A stretch of 43,216 bases of DNA, from assembly GCA_013298775.1 (NCBI GenBank), contig JAAFIV010000038.1, positions 1 through 43,216 on the forward strand, written 5' to 3'. The notes below the pieces were generated by a model. The model ran no database searches and was not told the DNA's origin. It saw nothing but the letters and a program-made list of their open reading frames with translations. Source of the DNA: Ignavibacteria bacterium. Its GTDB lineage: Bacteria; Bacteroidota; Ignavibacteria; Kapaibacteriales; UBA4661. The number at the start of each line of letters is the position of its first letter. Position 1 is the stretch's first letter. Shown here piece after piece: positions 1-5,308 of the stretch. A program made the position numbers and the translations under genes.

Positions 1-1
1 T

Positions 2-133
2 GATGAACTCTGGCAAAAAGTACGACAAAGACCATGTTTCCAAAAAGCCCGTCCCAAAAACGACTCCAGCGTTTGCTTAAAAAAACTTGACTTTTCCATA
101 GAAATCGGGCGGCTGTTATCACAAGCACAGTAG
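2..133 (+). other. Open frame entering from the left edge
   Basis: A frame is open from the first bases to a TAG stop at 131-133 and would encode 43 residues (beginning DELWQKVRQR). It could be the C-terminal tail of a gene that lies mostly outside the window, since the following bases hold a strong inverted repeat typical of a gene end. I do not recognise the peptide, and a 43-codon open frame can arise by chance, so this is only a candidate partial gene. Confidence 0.25.
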
Positions 134-203
134 CCGTCCGGCGGGTTTACACGGGATACTGTGCCGAGAGAAGAACCCGCCGGATGGTCAAGAAACCGCC
201 CGA
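105..203. repeat. Nested inverted repeat with a crossing pairing
   Basis: An 8-bp outer arm (105-112) pairs perfectly with 196-203. A 14-bp inner arm (134-147) pairs with 174-187 with one mismatch. A third 8-bp match, 125-132 with 157-164, is also perfect but crosses the inner stem, because its right half lies in that stem's loop. No T-run follows, so a simple terminator is unlikely. It may be a structured RNA, a mobile-element end or a protein-binding cruciform. Confidence 0.6.
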
Positions 204-240
204 CGGGATAGTACCTGACCAGTTACAATGAAAAAATCAA

Positions 241-942
241 TTAAATCTCAAACAAAAAGCCGTATTTCTCAAGTTGCTTGTAGCGTTTGTGGTCGAAGGT
301 ATAGAGCCGTGCGGCGCGGTGTGCCTTGCCACGCTGGGTTTCGCCCGTGTCGCGGAGAAGTTCGTAGCTTTCGATTTTTTTACGAAAATTTCGCTTGTCG
401 AGCGAGGTTTCAAGCACAGTTTCGTACAAGGTTTGAAGCTCGGTGAGGGTAAATTTGTCGGGTAAAAGCTCAAATCCGATAGGCTGATAGCGCACCTTGC
501 CGCGAAGCCGCTCCACTGCTGTTTCAATGATGGTTTTGTGGTCAAAAGCAAGTGCGGGCATATCCTTGAAAGAAAACCATTGCGCCGAGCGAGCATCCGT
601 GCCTGCTGCAAGTTCTTCGCTTCTGAGATTCACCAGCGCGAAGTATGAGACCGAAATCACGCGCCCACGCGGGTCGCGCTCTGGTGTGCCGAAGGTGTAG
701 AGTTGTTCCAAATACACGTTGCTGAGTCCTGTTTCTTCGCGGAGTTCACGTTTTGCTGCGGCTTCCAGCGTTTCTTCCATGCGCACGAAACCTCCTGGCA
801 ATGCCCATTTGCCGCGAAATGGCTCAATGTCGCGCTCAATGAGGAGAATTTTCAAATCCGCTTCGTCCAAACGATGGTCGTAGCCGAAAATAATGCAATC
901 AACCGTCAGTGCGGGGCGTGGATGCGTGTAGGTGTAGGGCAT
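241..942 (-). CDS. NUDIX hydrolase-type regulator (NrtR-like)
   Basis: The 233-residue protein has an N-terminal NUDIX fold with a complete Nudix box at residues 51-73 (G-x5-E, then REL-x-EE-x-GL). A C-terminal extension of about 85 residues (roughly 150-233) resembles the winged-helix half of the NrtR/AraR family of NUDIX transcription factors. NrtR proteins repress NAD-salvage genes and sense ADP-ribose-type ligands; many have lost catalytic residues, but here the box is intact, so the protein may still hydrolyse a nucleoside-diphosphate substrate such as ADP-ribose. The gene stands alone and faces the left edge. Two palindromes centred at 973 and 1037, just upstream of its start, suggest autoregulation. 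NUDIX assignment is firm; the regulator role is inferred from the C-terminal domain and the sites. Confidence 0.88.
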   Translation of the reverse strand: MPYTYTHPRPALTVDCIIFGYDHRLDEADLKILLIERDIEPFRGKWALPGGFVRMEETLEAAAKRELREETGLSNVYLEQLYTFGTPERDPRGRVISVSYFALVNLRSEELAAGTDARSAQWFSFKDMPALAFDHKTIIETAVERLRGKVRYQPIGFELLPDKFTLTELQTLYETVLETSLDKRNFRKKIESYELLRDTGETQRGKAHRAARLYTFDHKRYKQLEKYGFLFEI

Positions 943-962
943 TACTGATGTTTGAATGTTTG

Positions 963-983
963 TTATTGTTAATTTTACACTAA
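963..983. promoter_or_regulatory. Operator-like 21-bp palindrome, proximal
   Basis: The 21 bp centred on 973 match their reverse complement at 8 of 10 pairs and end in ACACTAA. The site begins 21 bases before the start codon of the NUDIX gene, where a repressor would block transcription. The distal site has the same right half at the same distance from its centre. Binding by the neighbouring NrtR-like protein is inference. Confidence 0.5.
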
Positions 984-991
984 CTTAAAAA

Positions 992-1057
992 ATTGAAAGA
1001 ATATACACAAGGAAAATCTTTGGAATGAAGTGTAAAAATCACACTAATTCTTTCAAT
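992..1057. repeat. 11-bp inverted repeat enclosing the distal operator
   Basis: ATTGAAAGAAT at 992-1002 is the exact reverse complement of 1047-1057. The 44-bp interval holds the distal operator-like palindrome. It may be the edge of an old insertion or a second regulatory symmetry; nothing else in it is recognisable. Confidence 0.5.
1027..1047. promoter_or_regulatory. Operator-like palindrome, distal
   Basis: GTGT at 1030-1033 and ACAC at 1041-1044 are symmetric about 1037, and ACACTAA (1041-1047) sits at the same offset as in the proximal site. The two centres are 64 bp apart, close to six helical turns, which would put two bound dimers on one face of the DNA. The outer part of the left half is weaker than in the proximal copy. 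Confidence 0.45.
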
Positions 1058-1065
1058 AGCAGTAT

Positions 1066-1317
1066 TTATCGAGGTTTGGAGATAATCGAAAAATCTTCAT
1101 CGTGATAGACACGAGCAACGCTCGGCGTGGTATCGCGTTGCAAAGCGGCTTCCACGTCGCGCCCAAAGCCAAGCGAAGCAAGATACAGCGCGTGAGGCGT
1201 GGTGCGTCGTGCGTCGTGCAGAGCGGCTTCGTCCGAAAGCGAAGCGTAGGTCTTGAAGGCAGTAAAGGAATATTCATCGGGCTGCAAAGCAGGTTCTTCG
1301 GCGAGAAGCGCGTCAAT
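1066..1317 (-). pseudogene. C-terminal remnant of ComB-like phosphosulfolactate phosphatase
   Basis: About 84 codons end in a pattern typical of the ComB C-terminus: ALYLASLGFGRDVEAAL, then a short segment with PSVARVYHDEDFSII before the stop. ComB (2-phosphosulfolactate phosphatase) converts phosphosulfolactate to sulfolactate, a precursor of coenzyme M in archaea and of sulfonated products in some bacteria. The N-terminal two thirds are missing: upstream in the same frame the sequence changes abruptly to a transposase remnant with an internal stop at about 1350. The likely reading is a gene destroyed by insertion and deletion. The family call rests on the C-terminal pattern only and could be wrong. 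Confidence 0.45.
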
Positions 1318-1545
1318 CAAGTGAATGTAGTCTGCGCAACAATACTATACGCCTCGGTCAGAATGATGAATGGGTGCTGCTGAAAGGCAATACTCCTGTT
1401 TCTGAGCGTGTTTGAAGAGCTTTGTCATCATCTGTGCGGCTCGGAGCGAGCCTTCAACACAGAGCGAGGCACTGACATCAAAGCCAACAACCATGCGCGA
1501 GGCAACATCGGTTAGGATGGCTGCATATGCGAAACCTTGCCAAGG
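1318..1545 (-). pseudogene. Remnant of an IS3-type DDE transposase (rve core)
   Basis: Translating the minus strand gives GFAYAAILTDVASRMVVGF followed by a stretch ending IHHSDRGV, a TAG stop near 1350, then YCCADYIHL. The first block holds the conserved aromatic/D and SR.IVG segment of IS3/rve integrase cores, and HHSDRGVQY is the second-Asp motif; the Q codon CAG has become TAG. The N-terminal part appears frameshifted or lost beyond about 1545, and the third catalytic residue (Glu) is absent because the frame runs into the ComB remnant. No terminal repeats were found. The fragment is dead but proves past IS activity here. Confidence 0.7.
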
Positions 1546-1705
1546 TATGGATGGAGGTAATAGGTTTTTATTAATTTTTTTTCAGGAAGGTACATTTGCC
1601 TATCTCTTGTGAGTGTGATAAATTGTAGAATATATTTGTAGTCTAAGCGTCTATCTCTGTGCCGCGAAGTATTGCGCCATTGTTTTTCACCAACTTTCTC
1701 ACACC

Positions 1706-2383
1706 ATGACCACTGAAGAATTTCTGAACGAACAGCCAGAACCTGACGAAATGCCGCGCTCGGCGAAGCGCAACTGGCTTATCGTCTATACTTTTTTTGC
1801 AGTTTTAGGTATTACTGGCTTGATTCTCATTGCGCTCTATCGCCAAGTACCGAAAAAAAGTGCGCCTGTGACGAAGCGGAAATTCCCTGCTACCCGCACC
1901 GTCTTTACTTCCATACTTGCACCCGTAGATTCACTCACCGCACGGCGTATTGTGCGCGATGTATCGGCAACGATTGGGAAGGATTCTGATTATACACAAA
2001 TGACCATTAGCGGAACAGCCGTTTACAAGCGGTGTACATCGCTCAAGGATTTTGAAAATCTCTTTTTTGACGCGCTCGTAAAAGCGGAAACAGAAAACTT
2101 GAAGCGGCAATCGCTTTTGCTTTCGCACGTTTCGGGCGTGATTACGAGCGATGCTCTGCCAACAGATTTGTATGTGGTAGGGCGCATTGCCGAAGAAAAC
2201 TTTGCATCCGAAGAAAAGCGTCTTCTCAGTTTCGCGCAAGTAATGGGGCGGCGGAGCGAATCAATGTCGCCCGTAACAATGACGCTGTATGTCCCACAAG
2301 GCGGCGCGACGCGGCAAAGCGTGGTTTCTACCTTGCGACGCGGCAAATACAAGCTCACCGAACATCCGTTGCAATGGCAATAA
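1706..2383 (+). CDS. Single-pass membrane protein of unknown function
   Basis: The 225-residue product has an acidic N-terminus (residues 1-17), a basic stretch and one strong hydrophobic helix at about 25-45, then a soluble domain of about 175 residues. This fits a type II membrane protein with the bulk in the periplasm. No catalytic motif or known family is recognisable. It lies between the decayed transposase locus and the peroxiredoxin gene, with 140 bp to the latter, so it is probably its own unit. No clear Shine-Dalgarno site precedes the ATG. Continuous codon structure supports it being real, but no function can be assigned. Confidence 0.7.
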   Translation: MTTEEFLNEQPEPDEMPRSAKRNWLIVYTFFAVLGITGLILIALYRQVPKKSAPVTKRKFPATRTVFTSILAPVDSLTARRIVRDVSATIGKDSDYTQMTISGTAVYKRCTSLKDFENLFFDALVKAETENLKRQSLLLSHVSGVITSDALPTDLYVVGRIAEENFASEEKRLLSFAQVMGRRSESMSPVTMTLYVPQGGATRQSVVSTLRRGKYKLTEHPLQWQ

Positions 2384-2390
2384 TTCATCG

Positions 2391-2440
2391 GAACATCGTA
2401 ATATTTCGTAAAATTTTGTAAAATTTCGTAAAATTATCGT
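2391..2440. repeat. 10-bp phased tandem repeat upstream of peroxiredoxin
   Basis: Five consecutive 10-bp blocks carry the core CGTA (or TGTA) followed by AAATTT/ATATTT; the element recurs every 10 bp exactly. The phased A/T tracts would bend the DNA in one direction, or offer stacked sites to a protein. The repeat begins 7 bases after the preceding stop codon and lies about 85-135 bp before the peroxiredoxin start. Confidence 0.6.
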
Positions 2441-2524
2441 CCCAAATGTGGACGAGTAGTTCTCTCATTTGCAGGTATGTAAGCACCCTCACCTCTTTTT
2501 TCATCATTTCACAAGGATAGATTC

Positions 2525-3010
2525 ATGGCTACTGTTGGACAACCCGCACCCGATTTCGCGCTCAAAACTAAAACCGCCGAAGGTCCGGCGACACTGAAAC
2601 TTGCCGATTATCGCGGCAAAAACGTCGTATTGCTGTTTTTCCCAATGGCATTTACAGGCGTTTGCACCAATGAGCTTTGTTCGGTAAGCGGAGGTTTGGA
2701 ATTATACAATTCTCTGAACGCACAAGTGCTTGGAATTAGTGTTGATAGCCCGTTTACGCTGGAAGTTTTTGCACAGAAAAATAACATTAGCTTCCCGCTT
2801 CTTTCCGATTTCAACAAAGAAGCCTCTACCGCCTACGACGCGCTCTACGGCAATTTCGTACCAGGCGTATGGGATTTACAAGGCGTATCAAAGCGTTCAG
2901 CGTTTGTGATTGATAAAGACGGTGTTCTCCGCCATGCAGAAATCTTGGAAAATGCTGGTGAGTTACCGAACTTCACCAAAATTGAAGAAGTCTTGAAATC
3001 ATTACACTAA
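2525..3010 (+). CDS. Peroxiredoxin (AhpC/TSA family, AhpE/BCP-like)
   Basis: This thiol peroxidase of 161 residues reduces hydrogen peroxide and organic hydroperoxides in the cytoplasm. The active-site motif P40-x3-T44-x2-C47 is present, with Cys47 as peroxidatic cysteine, and Arg124 is placed as the conserved arginine of the fold. A second cysteine, Cys52, lies five residues after Cys47, the spacing used as the resolving partner in some bacterioferritin-comigratory proteins, so an atypical 2-Cys cycle is possible. The segment GNFVPGVWDLQGVSKRSAF is typical of the family. No signal peptide is present. Its TAA stop coincides with the first bases of a dispersed repeat. A phased 10-bp repeat lies in the upstream region. 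Confidence 0.92.
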   Translation: MATVGQPAPDFALKTKTAEGPATLKLADYRGKNVVLLFFPMAFTGVCTNELCSVSGGLELYNSLNAQVLGISVDSPFTLEVFAQKNNISFPLLSDFNKEASTAYDALYGNFVPGVWDLQGVSKRSAFVIDKDGVLRHAEILENAGELPNFTKIEEVLKSLH

Positions 3011-3178
3011 GTACACGGTTCTTGAATTATGCAACGATTATTTGGAACGCTGATGAAGCCCAGACTGTCAAGACGTTGAGGACTCTTTTCCATCCTCAAA
3101 GTCCTTTCAGTCCTCAAATCCGCGTTCCTTGCTCACATTTTTCATTATCACTGTGTAATTCCAGAATCACGTACTAAG
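3008..3178 (+). repeat. Dispersed element, family B (copy 1)
   Basis: This 171-bp stretch is clearly homologous over its full length to 27870-28040 in reverse orientation. Its ends are imperfect terminal inverted repeats (AAGTACACGGTTCT against the complement of AGAATCACGTACT), and an internal GGAACGC/GCGTTCC pair forms a second inverted repeat. The left end coincides with the TAA of the peroxiredoxin gene. It has the look of a MITE and has no coding capacity. Confidence 0.7.
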
Positions 3179-3197
3179 AAGTTCAGTGCTGAAGCCA

Positions 3198-3233
3198 AGT
3201 AGTGGCAGAGACGTTCTTGTTTGTGCCACTACT
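3198..3233. repeat. Palindrome upstream of crtW (degenerate family C core)
   Basis: AGTAGTGGCA at 3198-3207 pairs perfectly with TGCCACTACT at 3224-3233, and the interior resembles the CAGACA..TTCTTGTCTGTG core of the elements at 20440 and 28661. A GTG that could extend crtW upstream lies inside this palindrome, which argues against that longer start. Confidence 0.6.
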
Positions 3234-3321
3234 GTTTCTCGCAATTATTGATGCGGATGCAACAAACTCCACCATTTCTACCATTCGCGCACCTTTACCA
3301 AGCATTTACTCAAGTCGAACA

Positions 3322-4062
3322 ATGGCACGAACACAAAAGCAGGATAGTTTCTTCGGTATAGCGATTGCGCTTGCAATTGTGCTGGCGTGGGCTGGGCATT
3401 TGGTCTTCGCGCTTGTGCAACATGACGCACTCACGCTGCATCCCGCACAAATACTTGTTCATTTGCTCGTGCAGACGTTTCTTTTTACTGGTTTGTTTAT
3501 TACCGCACACGACGCTATGCACGGTGCGGTGTGTCGGCATTATCGCAGGTTGAATGCAGCAATTGGTGTGGCTGCGGTGCATCTCTACGCCTTGTTTTCC
3601 TATGAAAAGCTCTGGTACAAGCATTGGGAACATCATCGTCACGTTGCTACGCCGCATGCCGACCCCGATTACCATGACGGCGAGCATACAAGTTTTTTCG
3701 GATGGTATCGCCATTTTTTGATGAACTACATCGGCTGGAAGCAGCTTGTCGGCATGGCGTTGGTCTTCAATATCTTACAACATGGTTTCCATTTGCCGAT
3801 AGCGAATATCCTGTTCTTTTGGGTCATTCCTGCTCTTGCTAGCACTGTACAGCTCTTTTTCTTTGGCACGTATCTCCCACACCGCGAGCCAGAAGGCGGC
3901 TACACGAACCGTCACCGCTCTTTTTCGAGTTCGTTTGGTACGCTACTTTCTTTTTTTACCTGTTACCATTTTGGCTATCACGTTGAGCATCACGAATTTC
4001 CTGCCGTTCCTTGGTGGAAGCTGCCCGCCGTGCATCGTGGCTATGAGCAGCAGAACGGCTAG
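3322..4062 (+). CDS. crtW: Beta-carotene ketolase, CrtW type
   Basis: This membrane-bound di-iron oxygenase adds 4-keto groups to beta-ionone rings, giving echinenone, canthaxanthin or ketolated derivatives. The histidine clusters of the family are all present, counted from the ATG at 3322: HDAMH at 63-67, HWEHHRH at 101-107, LPHR at 185-188, and HFGYHVEHH at 216-224 followed by PWWKLP. Four hydrophobic segments fit an integral membrane enzyme. The length of 246 residues from this ATG matches CrtW (about 240-260). An in-frame GTG at 3202 would add 40 residues but lies in an intergenic repeat. No other carotenoid gene is in the window, so the substrate pathway must be elsewhere. Confidence 0.88.
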   Translation: MARTQKQDSFFGIAIALAIVLAWAGHLVFALVQHDALTLHPAQILVHLLVQTFLFTGLFITAHDAMHGAVCRHYRRLNAAIGVAAVHLYALFSYEKLWYKHWEHHRHVATPHADPDYHDGEHTSFFGWYRHFLMNYIGWKQLVGMALVFNILQHGFHLPIANILFFWVIPALASTVQLFFFGTYLPHREPEGGYTNRHRSFSSSFGTLLSFFTCYHFGYHVEHHEFPAVPWWKLPAVHRGYEQQNG

Positions 4063-4132
4063 GCATACAACTCCATCACCACGCATGCGCAAAAGTTTTT
4101 TGGTGTTTGAGACCCTTCGACAAAATCGTGTG

Positions 4133-5290
4133 CTATTTTTCAGTCTTAAAAATTTCAATCGTCATTGTGCCATCGGGAAAGATTGCTCCGCGATACATTC
4201 CTGACGTATTATGCGGCATAGCGATATTTCCTTGCGCATCCAACGCAATCACCCCGCCAGCACCGCCGCGCTCCACGAGCTTTTTTAAGACGACATTTTC
4301 GGCTGCTTTCCACACTGTTACTCCCTTATACGCCATTTGTGCGGCAATATCATAGCCAACAACACTACGAATAAAATATTCGCCATGTCCCGTCGCAGAG
4401 ACCGCACAGCTATTGTTGTCGGCGAATGTTCCTGCTCCAATAATGGGACAATCTCCCACACGTCCATATTTTTTGTTTGTCATACCGCCCGTTGAAGTTG
4501 CCGCCGCAAGATTTCCTGCGCTATCAAGAGCTACTGCACCCACGGTTCCGAATTTGCGCTCATCGGGATAGTGCGTTTCGCTTGCTTCTTCATTCGGTTG
4601 TAATGCGCTTCGTTTCTTGTCTTTTGAGGATTTCTCTTTTGAGGATTTCTCTTTTTTGCTCTGCTTTACTGATGAAGCCTTTTCGTCTGGTGTTTCTTGC
4701 GGTACTTGTGTGCTTTTATTCTCACTTTGCATCTTCAGTAACTCATTCCAACGACGCTCGGTGTAAAAATACTTGTCTGGCATCCGCTCCAAACCTTGCT
4801 CTTTTGCAAATTGTTCTGCGCCTTTCCCAACAAGCATCACGTGGGGCGAGCTGTCCATCACCAAGCGTGCCAGCACAACAGGATTTTTTACACCCCGCAC
4901 ACCAGCAACTGCGCCAGCTTTGAGTGTTTTGCCATCCATCACCGCCGCATCCAATTCGTTGGTGCGCTCGGCGGTAAAGACCGCGCCTTTGCCCGCATTG
5001 AACAGAGGCGAATCTTCCATCACGATAACGGCTGCTTGCACGGCATCTAACGCAGTCCCACCGCGTTGCAAAATGCTGTAGCCCGCTTTGAGAGCTTCTT
5101 GTAGCTTCGCTCGATATTCCTGCTCAATCGCAGGAGTCATTTTATCTCGGTTAATCGTACCTGCGCCGCCATGAATTGCGAGCGCAATCGGTTTTTTCGC
5201 AGTCTGCGCTGAAAGCGTCATACTTGCGAGAGTTGCTCCGATAGTCGTAGAAATCATGCCAACAAGGAAGAGTGAGGTCGCCAGACGCAT
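4133..5290 (-). CDS. iaaA: Secreted isoaspartyl peptidase / plant-type L-asparaginase
   Basis: An Ntn-hydrolase of 385 residues cleaves beta-aspartyl dipeptides, including beta-Asp-Arg from cyanophycin, and asparagine. It opens with a signal peptide (about 1-29), so it acts in the periplasm or outside. HGGAG at 40-44 starts the alpha subunit. The proenzyme self-cleaves before the nucleophile Thr249 (FGTVGAVALD). RVGD at 277-280 and TGHGE at 300-304 form the substrate pocket. A Lys/Ser-rich low-complexity insert (about 205-230) sits just before the cleavage site and is unusual for the family. It is the last gene of the operon with cyanophycinase, with 18 bp to the upstream gene. Family certain; substrate inferred from the operon. 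Confidence 0.92.
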   Translation of the reverse strand: MRLATSLFLVGMISTTIGATLASMTLSAQTAKKPIALAIHGGAGTINRDKMTPAIEQEYRAKLQEALKAGYSILQRGGTALDAVQAAVIVMEDSPLFNAGKGAVFTAERTNELDAAVMDGKTLKAGAVAGVRGVKNPVVLARLVMDSSPHVMLVGKGAEQFAKEQGLERMPDKYFYTERRWNELLKMQSENKSTQVPQETPDEKASSVKQSKKEKSSKEKSSKDKKRSALQPNEEASETHYPDERKFGTVGAVALDSAGNLAAATSTGGMTNKKYGRVGDCPIIGAGTFADNNSCAVSATGHGEYFIRSVVGYDIAAQMAYKGVTVWKAAENVVLKKLVERGGAGGVIALDAQGNIAMPHNTSGMYRGAIFPDGTMTIEIFKTEK

Positions 5291-5308
5291 AAAGGGTAAA
5301 AATTGGAG

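Noticed and set aside
228-700. Plus-strand open frames opposite the NUDIX gene
   Set aside because: They are shadows of the minus-strand NUDIX frame, without ribosome sites or recognisable products.
1053-1316. A second minus-strand frame across the ComB remnant
   Set aside because: The other frame carries the family-like C-terminus; this one has no recognisable feature and reads through by chance.
3202-3321. GTG start giving CrtW 40 more residues
   Set aside because: The extension overlaps an intergenic palindrome and makes the protein longer than the family.
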